A DNA stretch of 64,000 bases from JAJRVM01 sp041752115 (GTDB lineage: Bacteria; Planctomycetota; Planctomycetia; Pirellulales; Pirellulaceae): NCBI GenBank assembly GCA_041752115.1, contig JBGSHS010000119.1, positions 70,307 through 134,306 of the forward strand, written 5' to 3'. The notes under the pieces are model-generated. The model searched no databases and had not been told where the DNA came from. It saw nothing but the letters and a program-made list of their open reading frames with translations. Below, piece after piece: positions 18,173 to 26,513 of this stretch. The position numbers were made by a program, and so were the translations under genes. Numbering within the stretch: position 1 is the stretch's first letter; each line of letters starts with the position of its first letter.

Positions 18173-19333
18173 ATGAGCGAGTATGAGTACGTCGAGTTCC
18201 GGGCCGTTGACCGGCCTTTAACGGATGCGGAACTGAAGTACGCCAGAAAGCAATCGACGCGTGCGGACATTTCGCGCTGGTCATTTCGGAACGAGTATCA
18301 CTTTGGTGACTTTGATGGCGACGTCAATGGCTTGCTGCGGCATGGCTACGATGTCCACCTGCATTATGCCAACTTCGGCATTCGGACCATCGCGTTTCGA
18401 TTGCCGACGGGCCTGCCTTTTCTCAAGAGTGTGTGGTCCCGCTACATAGGCACTGAGAGTCTCCGGTGGGAGCAGGACCGAAGCGGAAAGGGCGGGATCA
18501 TCTCGCTGAGCCCCTTTCGCGACGATATCGAACCGCTCTGGGACCTCGGCAATTACATGGACGACTTCGTCACGATTCGCAACCAGTTGGTGACCGGCGA
18601 CCTGCGTGCCTTGTACGCATTCTGGCTCTGCGCCGCGATGGACGATAATTGCGATGTTGACGATATCGTAGAACCGCCGGTACCCGCCGGACTTTCCCAA
18701 TGCGATGAAGCTTTCGATTCGCTGATGGAATTCTTCAGCCTCGATCCACTCATGCTCGTCGCCGCGGCCGAGGGGACCTTGGCAGCTCCGCAACGAGCGT
18801 CTGATGATCAGCAAGTTCGGCGGTGGGTCGAACAACTGAGTGAGGCCGACTCAAGAGAGCTGCTGATTCGGTTCTTGACCGAACAACCCGACGCAGTCAA
18901 GAACGAGACAATTGCCGCGATTCGGAATCGCGGCGAGACCCCCGATTGGCCAACCACCTCGCTGGGCCGTTCGATCGCTGCGCTGCTGGACAGAACCAGC
19001 CAGCTTCAGGCTGATCAGCAGGCGAAAGAGCAGAAAGAGCAGGCTGCGGCCGCCGAACGTGCGGAGGCCCAGAAGGAGCAAGAACGCCAGGACCGCATGA
19101 AGAAGATGGTCAAAGAGCCGCGAGCGTGGCTTCAGGAAGCATCCAAGCTCGCCGAGCAACGGGGGACGACGAATTACAAAGCCGCGGCCGACATCCTGGC
19201 CGATCTGCGTGAGGCGATCGGCGGCAGTGAGGGAGAGAAGCTCACTCGCCAACATGCCGCTCATCTTCTGAAGAAGTACCCGACACTCACTCACCTGAAG
19301 TCCTCGCTGCGCAAACGCGGGTTGGTGGAGTGA
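18173..19333 (+). CDS. Conserved hypothetical protein (MSEYxYxEFxAxDRPL family)
   Basis: 386 residues with GGAGG correctly placed before ATG. The opening SEYEYVEFRAVDRPLTDAEL and the segment WSFRNEYHFGDFDGDVNGLL mark a bacterial family that I recall being found near SWIM zinc-finger proteins; no such partner is present here. Residues about 275-315 form a highly charged coiled coil (QQAKEQKEQAAAAERAEAQ). The C-terminus ends HLLKKYPTLTHLKSSLRKRGL. No signal peptide is seen, so it should be cytoplasmic. Function unknown. Confidence 0.7.
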   Translation: MSEYEYVEFRAVDRPLTDAELKYARKQSTRADISRWSFRNEYHFGDFDGDVNGLLRHGYDVHLHYANFGIRTIAFRLPTGLPFLKSVWSRYIGTESLRWEQDRSGKGGIISLSPFRDDIEPLWDLGNYMDDFVTIRNQLVTGDLRALYAFWLCAAMDDNCDVDDIVEPPVPAGLSQCDEAFDSLMEFFSLDPLMLVAAAEGTLAAPQRASDDQQVRRWVEQLSEADSRELLIRFLTEQPDAVKNETIAAIRNRGETPDWPTTSLGRSIAALLDRTSQLQADQQAKEQKEQAAAAERAEAQKEQERQDRMKKMVKEPRAWLQEASKLAEQRGTTNYKAAADILADLREAIGGSEGEKLTRQHAAHLLKKYPTLTHLKSSLRKRGLVE

Positions 19334-19435
19334 ACGCCAGTGAAACGACTCGGCACCAAACAGCAGTGAGGACAACATGGATCGTCCGGTGATTTGCCAA
19401 GGCTGCACTGTTGGCGGCGCCGGTCACTGGCGCGT

Positions 19436-19595
19436 CTGAACCGGAGCATATCGAACCAGGAATGCCCAATCGTTATGTGGCAGAACCACGTTTGCCTTCC
19501 CTCGTGATCACTCGAATGGCGTTCACGCTATGCCTTCTTTTCCTTCTGCATTCTGCGGCTGGTTGTTCGATATTCCGGGGTTTTCTGTCGAATTC
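19436..19595 (+). mobile_element. 158-bp dispersed element with inverted ends (second full copy)
   Basis: Aligns end to end with 11549-11706: left end CATATCGAACCAGGAATG, centre GTTCACGCT, right end TGTTCGATATTC. It lies in the 466-base gap upstream of the GH20-like gene. The rest of the gap (to 19799) shows no gene. Confidence 0.65.
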
Positions 19596-19799
19596 CAGTC
19601 AAATCCCCGAAAATCAACGCTGCATTAGTTTTTGGCATCGACGGAAGCACTTGCTGGTCAGTCGCACGGTGAGACAAGTGCCCGACCCGATGCACTTCCT
19701 GCCATAGACGATCATCTGATTGTCAGTGAGTCGTTCAGTGCACAGAATGGAGTAGCAGCGTCTTGTAACTTCCCTGCCCGACAATCCAGGCGACTCACC

Positions 19800-22661
19800 A
19801 TGCGACACACTTGTTTCGTTCTGACGGGGCTAATCGCCAGCGCACTGTGTAACGGCATCGGCCCCTTGGCGGCGGCTGGCGCGGATCAACCCGTCAAGGA
19901 ACCGACCGGCTCGGTGACCCGGGCATCCAGCGAGCCGGTCTCCGGCGCACTCGATACAGATCTGACTCCTCCAGCGCGCCGTATCGCGGAGATGTTGCTT
20001 CCGCGGCCAAAGCACCTGATTGTCAGCGGTGGCACCGTCTCACTGAAACCAGACGGCAAAGACACCTGGGCCATCGACCCCGCGGTGGCATGGCAGCAGG
20101 TCGAACGGCAGATCGAGACGACTCAAGACAGTGACTACTGCTTCGTGGTCGGCGATCCCGTGGACCTGCCGGCACTGCCCGAGGGACCAAACGCGAAGGA
20201 AGCTTACGTGCTGCGCATCCATCCGTCGGGCATCGTGGCCCGCGGCGCTTCGCCGGCCGGGCTCTTCTACGCGGCGCAGACGCTGCGGCAGCTGCTGCGG
20301 ATATTCTCGGCGGAGGGTACGCTCCCCTGCCTGACGATCGTCGACTATCCGACGTTCCCATTCCGCGGTATCTACATTGAAGGGGGCCAGGAACGGTTCG
20401 GCCGGATCGTAGCCAAGGAATACCTGATCGATCAGATCCGGCGTCTGGGCGAATTCAAGATGAACACGCTCGTCATCGAGTGCTACAATCTGTTCCCTTA
20501 CGCGTCCTTCCCGGCCTGTGCCGATGAAGGAACGCTGTCCGAGGAAGATTGCCGCGAGATCGTGGCAGAAGCCAAGCGGCAGCACGTCACCTTGGTCCCA
20601 TCGCTGCAGACGTTGGCGCAGGCCAGTGAGCTGGTGTGGAATTGCGACAAAGGCCAGCCCTATCGTGAGAACACGGCCCCCGGCTTGACCTGCCCGTCGA
20701 ATCCCGACCTCTATCCGTTCATCGAAGGCCTGTACCGAGATCTGCTGCGGCGCTTCGACAGCGCGCCGATCATTGGGATCGGCTGCAGCGAGATTGACAT
20801 GCAGTGGCAACAACGGTATTGCCCCGCGTGTCAGAAGCGCATTGATGCGGGCGAAACGGTGCGCGATCTCTTGCTCGGACACGCCGAGCAATGCATTGCG
20901 GCCGTGCACCGCGTCGCAGCCGAATCGGGTCGCTCGGTACGGCCGTTGATCTGGGCCGATGAGTTCTACATGTACGGCCCCGGAAAGGACTGGGTCGGGA
21001 TCGATCGGATACCGCGCGATACGGTCATGGGCTTCTGGAAATACTGGTCGGACTACACGGGCATCGACGGGCTGCTCGAACGAGGTTACGATGCGGTCGG
21101 CATATCGGCCATGTACAACCACACGTTCTATCTGGCAGACCTGTCACCCGGCCAGCCTGCCAAGTTGTGGCCGCCGATGGAGCAGACGGGCACGCGTAAC
21201 ATCACAGAGATGCTGGGCCAGGCAGCAGCAGCGGCGCGCCAGGCAGCAACGGACGGCCGGTTCTGGGGCGTGGCCACCGCATCGTTCTCCAAACATCGCC
21301 TGCGGGCCTTCGATTCGATCTGGTACGGCTTCGCGCTCAATGGATATGCTACCTGGGGCGATCCGCGCAGCGTGCTGGACGAATTTCAGGCCCAGTACAC
21401 GCAGGCCTTTGTCCGGCACTTCTACGATGCACGCACGGACGACGCAGCACAATCGCTGGCGCACGTATATACGGAGCTGGATCAGTGCAAGTCGGCACTC
21501 GAACTGGCCAACCAATCGCTTGGCGACGTCGTTGGCGTGGTCGACACACAGGAACCAGGCTATCTCGGCAACACGCTGATGGGCGCCCTGCGCAAGTGTG
21601 CCCAGCTGATCGCGTCGGGCGGCGAAGATCGTGAGCGCGCAATGCGGATCCGTGAGGCGGCGGTACGCATCGTGCATGATGTCCCCGCGCTGATGAAAAC
21701 GCTGAATACTCAACAGGCACATGTAGGCCGCCAGCCAGAGCTGGCCGACCTGCAACTGGCCGCGGAAAAGATCGCTGCGCATGCCGAACGGCAGGTGCTG
21801 TTGGTCGACACGCAGGTCGCGCTGTTCGAGGCAACGGACCAGTCGCCGGCACGCGTGCGCGAGATTCTGGCTGACTTGCCTCAGCGCTGGTCGGCGCAAC
21901 GTAAGCGAATGCAGCACGTCGTCGAGCAGTCCCGGCAGCTCTACTCGCGCGGAGATCCGCTGGGCCTCGCCGCGCTCGTAGCTGACATCGACCGCATCGA
22001 GTCACACGTGAAATCACTGGCAGACGACGTGGCAGACGATTCTGCTGGGCCGCGTCACGTGCTGCTCGACGAAAGATTCGAACGACTGGACGAATCGCGC
22101 TGGCTGTTGCTCGGCACACCGCAGATCGCCGCTGGGAATCTGGAGACCCGCGCACCCGGTGGCTGGGAACATTATTCAGGCATCGCCACGCGGAAGGAGT
22201 TCGAGTTGCACGAAACTCGCCCGCTCGTGATCGAGTTCACCCTCACACCGTTGGAGATTGGCATCGACAGCCAGCTGCTGGGATCGGCCAACGAGCAGGG
22301 AACCGTATCGTACCGGTTCTCTTTCTACGGACCCGGAACACGATTTGGAGTTTACACACAGAGCTCCGTGCCGCTGGAGGGTCTCTGGGAGAACCTCGAA
22401 GCGGGCTGGAAGCCGCGTGCGCACAGTCCGATGATCGAGGCCAACGCAACCTATCGCGTGCGCGCCGCATTGACGCGGCGCACCTGGCGCGTGATGGTCT
22501 GGCCGAGCGACGCGCAGACTCTACAGCCGCCGCTGTGGGACACCGGACTCGTACCGATGGACGAACTGGCCCAGACGCGGCTGGTGTTCGCAGATGTCGA
22601 GCCCCCGGGGCACACCGCCGCCTCCCGCTGGGGCCCCATCACCATCTGGCATGCACCCTGA
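19800..22661 (+). CDS. Secreted GH20-like (beta-hexosaminidase-fold) protein
   Basis: 953 residues from ATG 19800, which opens a signal peptide (CFVLTGLIASALCNGIGPLAAAG); the frame is open to 19632 without support. An N-terminal GH20b-like domain (about 60-185) leads to the barrel, with the linking motif FPFRGIYIEGG. The barrel continues to about 560. GH20 enzymes carry an Asp-Glu catalytic pair in HxGGDE; the equivalent here is GIGCSEIDM, with Glu331 kept but Ser330 in place of Asp, followed by CPAC (Cys341, Cys344). The chemistry may therefore differ, or the protein may only bind. A helical region and a C-terminal beta domain (about 755-950, LamG/DUF1080-like) follow. It should be extracellular, acting on glycans. 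Confidence 0.8.
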   Translation: MRHTCFVLTGLIASALCNGIGPLAAAGADQPVKEPTGSVTRASSEPVSGALDTDLTPPARRIAEMLLPRPKHLIVSGGTVSLKPDGKDTWAIDPAVAWQQVERQIETTQDSDYCFVVGDPVDLPALPEGPNAKEAYVLRIHPSGIVARGASPAGLFYAAQTLRQLLRIFSAEGTLPCLTIVDYPTFPFRGIYIEGGQERFGRIVAKEYLIDQIRRLGEFKMNTLVIECYNLFPYASFPACADEGTLSEEDCREIVAEAKRQHVTLVPSLQTLAQASELVWNCDKGQPYRENTAPGLTCPSNPDLYPFIEGLYRDLLRRFDSAPIIGIGCSEIDMQWQQRYCPACQKRIDAGETVRDLLLGHAEQCIAAVHRVAAESGRSVRPLIWADEFYMYGPGKDWVGIDRIPRDTVMGFWKYWSDYTGIDGLLERGYDAVGISAMYNHTFYLADLSPGQPAKLWPPMEQTGTRNITEMLGQAAAAARQAATDGRFWGVATASFSKHRLRAFDSIWYGFALNGYATWGDPRSVLDEFQAQYTQAFVRHFYDARTDDAAQSLAHVYTELDQCKSALELANQSLGDVVGVVDTQEPGYLGNTLMGALRKCAQLIASGGEDRERAMRIREAAVRIVHDVPALMKTLNTQQAHVGRQPELADLQLAAEKIAAHAERQVLLVDTQVALFEATDQSPARVREILADLPQRWSAQRKRMQHVVEQSRQLYSRGDPLGLAALVADIDRIESHVKSLADDVADDSAGPRHVLLDERFERLDESRWLLLGTPQIAAGNLETRAPGGWEHYSGIATRKEFELHETRPLVIEFTLTPLEIGIDSQLLGSANEQGTVSYRFSFYGPGTRFGVYTQSSVPLEGLWENLEAGWKPRAHSPMIEANATYRVRAALTRRTWRVMVWPSDAQTLQPPLWDTGLVPMDELAQTRLVFADVEPPGHTAASRWGPITIWHAP

Positions 22662-22774
22662 GTGCTCGGTTGCTCGCCTGAGATTGAATCCGTTGTGTTC
22701 ATCACAAGCACGTCAGCACACTTAATCTGGTCTGTCAGCGAAATGACGACGGCTGGCTTGTCGGCTGCGTTCAG

Positions 22775-22803
22775 TTCCGGCCTGGGAACGTGAAAGGCCG
22801 GAA
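22775..22803. terminator. GC-rich hairpin downstream of the GH20-like gene
   Basis: Nine-base stem (22775-22783 with 22795-22803) and an 11-base loop, about 115 bases past the stop. No T-run. The rest of the gap 22662-23189 holds no supportable gene. Confidence 0.4.
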
Positions 22804-23189
22804 CGAATGGCCCGGCTGATAGTTGTGGAGTGTTCTACTTCTGTGAGCCCATCTTCTTCAGGACGGCGCGTCTTCTCCGCGAAGCGGTACAGAAATGGAT
22901 GGTCACTGGAACATTTTTCCTTCCAAAGGAACAAACCCCACAACTGCGACCAGGACGATCTTTCCTGAGCCTTCATGTCCCCAGTTCCAGGCCTCGCGCC
23001 GGCAGTGCATGGATTTCCTCGCTGCCGGCTTTGCACGTCCGAGAGACCGTGATGCTCTCTACGGTCGCAGCCCAGCCGGCTCATTCCCCAACACCGACCA
23101 TTTGCTCTTGCAAGATGATGAACCGACAAAGATCAGCAGCCGGAAACCATCGTGCTGCCTTCACACTTCGCGTGGTTCGTCCCAAAGGA

Positions 23190-23918
23190 TCAGCTCTCAT
23201 CGGGTGCCAACAATCCGGAACGCAGGTCTCCGGCGTCGTCCGGAACGGGTGGGTCAGTTGCTTGATCCTGCCGGGGGCGTGCTTCAAGACGGATCGCAAT
23301 CAAAGCGAGATCCCAGTCCTGCATGGTCCACCACCAATAGGGATCATCGCCTACGATCACCATCCACGGGGGTGACTGCCCAGGATGTGTTTCTGTCCAT
23401 ACCGATCTCAGCACCGCATCCAGATCGGCGTCCGAAAGCTGCCTCTGCTCACGCTGTGTCGCAAGGAACCGGTCAAACTTCTCACGCTTGCTGACCCACG
23501 CATAGATATCTACGTCCGCTCCATCGGTTGTGCCCTGTGGGGTAGAAGCCACGTTGGTCGCGTCGTGGAACTGCCCTACCTTGAGCATGAGCTTCACAGC
23601 CGCCGCCAGAACCACCAGCACAACAACGCCTCCTGTTACAATTCTGCTCGAGCGAGAACTGCTTGGCGGCACGTCCTCGGCGAGCACATCGGGAGCATCG
23701 GACGGTTCTGGCGTGACACCATGCCTGAACCGACAGATGCCGTAGCCGCAGAGGGCCGGACCGCCGAGCAACGCGACAATTGCCGAGCAGACTATCAGGC
23801 GATACTCGTCGGAAGTCAGTCCATCCCCGGAAAAGGCAACCGATAGCAGCATGACGCCCACGAGTGTGACCCCTGCGCCGCCGATGATGCACCTGAGGGA
23901 GAAACCCATTCCGGTCAT
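23190..23918 (-). CDS. Membrane protein, unknown function
   Basis: 242 residues from ATG 23918, with AGGGG about eight bases upstream; the open frame continues to 24116 but that part is not protein-like. Two hydrophobic segments at the N-terminus (SLRCIIGGAGVTLVGVMLL and LIVCSAIVALLGGPALCGYG) and a third at about residues 95-112 (GGVVVLVVLAAAVKLML) are followed by a soluble tail with a Trp-rich patch (PYWWWTMQDWDLALIAIRLE). No family is recognised. It lies 310 bases downstream of the Ser/Thr kinase on the same strand, so a functional link is possible but unproven. Confidence 0.6.
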   Translation of the reverse strand: MTGMGFSLRCIIGGAGVTLVGVMLLSVAFSGDGLTSDEYRLIVCSAIVALLGGPALCGYGICRFRHGVTPEPSDAPDVLAEDVPPSSSRSSRIVTGGVVVLVVLAAAVKLMLKVGQFHDATNVASTPQGTTDGADVDIYAWVSKREKFDRFLATQREQRQLSDADLDAVLRSVWTETHPGQSPPWMVIVGDDPYWWWTMQDWDLALIAIRLEARPRQDQATDPPVPDDAGDLRSGLLAPDES

Positions 23919-24228
23919 GCTCGTACCCCTAGCGAAGACTTTCGAAGCTATCGCTTGCCTGTGGAATATTCCACCAGTTCTGTTCATGCGATTCCACCAT
24001 GATTTTCCCGTGTCGCAGGTGGACTTGACAAGCCCCTTTCGAGATAAGACCTTCGCGGCCCGCAAGGATGCCGGAGACTGGACGCGTCCGTGGTTCGGGT
24101 AACGCATGCTGTCCATTGGCAGCCGACGTGCAACAGTAGGTCAGGAGGATACGTCGTCGACGGGCCTGTCGGCATTTGCAGTCAGCACGCGATCATCGTT
24201 CCCCTGTGCCGACAGCTCGCCGGTGTGC

Positions 24229-25839
24229 TCAGGGCTTAATAAGACGTTCAAGCAAACGCAATCGTCCTGCTGCTTCCGCCACGTTAACTTCGTCTCGGTG
24301 CACATCCGCTTCCGTTCGTACGATATCCTCGTAATACTTTTGGAGAATCGCGATCAGGTCGCGCCGCAATACTGCGTCTTCAGCCACGCCGGTCGGGCCT
24401 GGCTGAATCGTCAGGAGATACAGTCTCTCAATCGCCCGATGTTGTGGGCCAGGAGACAGAGGCACGGTTTGTGTGCTCTCCCCATGCTGACGATGATCGT
24501 TCCATGACGCGCTCGGATATGTGTCATGGTAGGCATGAATCGCTGCCTGTAGTTGCCTCATGTTGTTCGCTTCCTGCTTGGGCCTGAAATAACCTTCGCG
24601 GGCAATGCCGGCGACGGCATTGATCACGACCCAGCCCGTATTCGCGAAGAACATCAGCGCTATTGACGTGAACACCAGTGTTAGGAGCGTCGCAGTGAGG
24701 GGATTGCGCCGGCACCACTTCCACCCGTGCATTAATCGACTGACGGGTCGGGCCTGAATCGGCTCATTGTTCAGAAACCGACCAAGATCATCGAAGAGCT
24801 CAGCAGCAGAATGGTATCGAGATTCCGGGTTCTTCTGGAGGCATTTCAGACATATCGTTTCCAAGTCCCTGGGCAAGGTGGAGTTGAGAGCGCGCGGTGG
24901 AACAGGCTCTGCCTCCAGTACGAGTTTAAGGGTCTCCCATTGACTGGCGGCGTGAAATGGCGGCCGTCCAGTCAAGAGGCAGTACAAGATCGCGCCCACA
25001 GCATAGACATCTGCCTCTGGCCCGATCTCGTTCGTCTTGCCACTGGCCTGCTCCGGCGGCATATAACTCGGTGTCCCCATCACGGCGCCGCTCCGAGTCA
25101 GCTGGATGTTGGACTCGACCTGCTTTGCCAGCCCGAAGTCTGTCACTCTTGGTTCACCATGTGAGTCTTGCAGTATATTGGCCGGCTTCAAGTCACGATG
25201 AATGACTCCCTTGTCATGAGCGTAGGCCACCGCATCGGCAACTTTCTGTACGATCTCAGCCGCTTCTCGAGGAGGTAAGGGACCGTCCTTCACGCGATCC
25301 GCCAGGCTCGTCCCCTCCACGAAAGCCATGGAGAAGTAGTGCTGACCTTGGTTCTCGCCGACCTCGTAAATCGTCACGATCCCCACATGATCGAGGTTAG
25401 CCGCTGCTTCGGCTTCCATCCTGAAGCGATGAACCTCTTCTTCGCTAGCTAATGCGCCCGACAGAATCATCTTTAGCGCGACGATCCGGTTCAGCTTGAT
25501 TTGGCGAGCCTTGAACACTACGCCCATCCCGCCACGGGCTATCTCTTCGAGCAGCTCGTAGTCGCCGAAATAGCGGCGACCGTCACCGACTGACCCTTCT
25601 GCCACCACGTTGGCAGATGTCACCGGAAGAGTGTCACTCGCTGCCGGATCCGCCGGGTGATCGGTCGTAGCGAAACTGTCGAACATCTCTTCCAGTTCCG
25701 GGCGCAGATCGCCATGGCAGGCGAGGAAGCTCTCGACGTCCACCGTCTGACCGTGGGCAAACCGCTGCAGCCAGTCGACTATGGCAGCATGGATTCGTTT
25801 CTCCCTCGATCGAGAATCGCACTTGTCCCTTTCCGACAT
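24229..25839 (-). CDS. Membrane Ser/Thr protein kinase (PknB-like)
   Basis: 536 residues; GGGAG lies seven bases before ATG. An N-terminal helical segment (about 10-60) typical of planctomycete kinases precedes the kinase domain (about 92-355): glycine loop ARGGMG (101-106), Lys123, HRDLKPAN (214-221), DFG (234-236) and PPE in place of APE. All catalytic residues are present. One transmembrane helix follows (about 382-403), then an outer tail of about 130 residues. The tail begins with EANNMRQLQAAIHAYHDTY, which resembles the post-helix segment of DUF1559 prepilin-like proteins. It is probably a receptor-type kinase. The kinase opens close to the GH106 relic upstream. Confidence 0.9.
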   Translation of the reverse strand: MSERDKCDSRSREKRIHAAIVDWLQRFAHGQTVDVESFLACHGDLRPELEEMFDSFATTDHPADPAASDTLPVTSANVVAEGSVGDGRRYFGDYELLEEIARGGMGVVFKARQIKLNRIVALKMILSGALASEEEVHRFRMEAEAAANLDHVGIVTIYEVGENQGQHYFSMAFVEGTSLADRVKDGPLPPREAAEIVQKVADAVAYAHDKGVIHRDLKPANILQDSHGEPRVTDFGLAKQVESNIQLTRSGAVMGTPSYMPPEQASGKTNEIGPEADVYAVGAILYCLLTGRPPFHAASQWETLKLVLEAEPVPPRALNSTLPRDLETICLKCLQKNPESRYHSAAELFDDLGRFLNNEPIQARPVSRLMHGWKWCRRNPLTATLLTLVFTSIALMFFANTGWVVINAVAGIAREGYFRPKQEANNMRQLQAAIHAYHDTYPSASWNDHRQHGESTQTVPLSPGPQHRAIERLYLLTIQPGPTGVAEDAVLRRDLIAILQKYYEDIVRTEADVHRDEVNVAEAAGRLRLLERLIKP

Positions 25840-25886
25840 CGTGGCACTCCCATCCGACCTGAAACCGACTCCATGTTCATTTCGAG

Positions 25887-26144
25887 TTAGCGCGTTGTAC
25901 GCCTATCAGCTTCACGGGACCAAGCAGTCCCGACTCCTGTAATGGGGAGCCCTTCTTCCAGATCGGCCGTGATGCCTTCGCGCGTCACGTTTCCTTCGAG
26001 GCAGAAGCAGTAGACCCACGGTCGCGCCGCAGCGGGCGGTGCTTGGAACTCCTCGCTCAAGTCCGCGCCAGGGACCGACCTCGCGCGGAACGACCCAAGC
26101 GCACCGATTAGAACGATCAGACAAATGCGCGTGACAGGATTCAT
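25887..26144 (-). pseudogene. Truncated GH106 alpha-L-rhamnosidase N-terminus
   Basis: The 85-residue frame still has a ribosome site (GAGG) and a signal peptide (RICLIVLIGALGSF). It then shows the start of planctomycete GH106 enzymes, FQAPPAAARPWVYCFCLEGN followed by VTREGITADLE, where the family reads WVYWFWLNGN; two Trp have become Cys. After about residue 62 the homology stops exactly where the roughly 64-bp dispersed repeat (25896-25959) begins, and the repeat supplies the remaining residues and the stop. Full-length enzymes are about 1,000 residues, so this is a relic. Confidence 0.7.
25896..25959. repeat. About 64-bp dispersed repeat (AGCAGTCCCGACTCCTGTA)
   Basis: Shares TGTACGCC, AGCAGTCCCGACTCCTGTA and TTCTTCC with 49402-49462 in the same order. 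It ends the homologous part of the GH106 relic. Confidence 0.65.
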
Positions 26145-26513
26145 GGGATACCTCGCCGGAGCAAAGAGAAAGCGCCATTGTAACGCAGCTTACCCCGGAA
26201 TACTGCCTTGACCTGGATACTGATCCGGACATCCGACGGACGTCGCTCATCGGCTGCGGCGTGTGTACGGCAGGGGCCGACAGTCATGCCTCATTGGGCG
26301 GATTCGGACTTGAAAGAGTGGCACGACGAGGTCCGTCTGGTCGTCCAGCGTCTGCCGAGGCCGCGGTGAATTCACTCCTCAAGGCCCGCCGCCTCATTAT
26401 AACGAGGCGCACCGGGACAGAGTAAGGCTGGCCAGCGTGGTCCTGATGCCCTGATGCCAGACAGTCTATCGGACGATGAAGATCAACCGGTGTGCGTGAA
26501 CGTCGTTCGCCCG
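26145..26513. other. Intergenic gap downstream of the giant gene
   Basis: About 370 bases. Only a six-base stem (26390-26395 with 26404-26409) is seen, too short to call as a terminator of the giant gene. No gene recognised. Confidence 0.4.

Noticed and set aside
22830..23494. Frames of 181 and 199 codons after the GH20-like gene
   Set aside because: No signal, domain or ribosome site; sequence is Arg/Ser-rich and unlike a folded protein.
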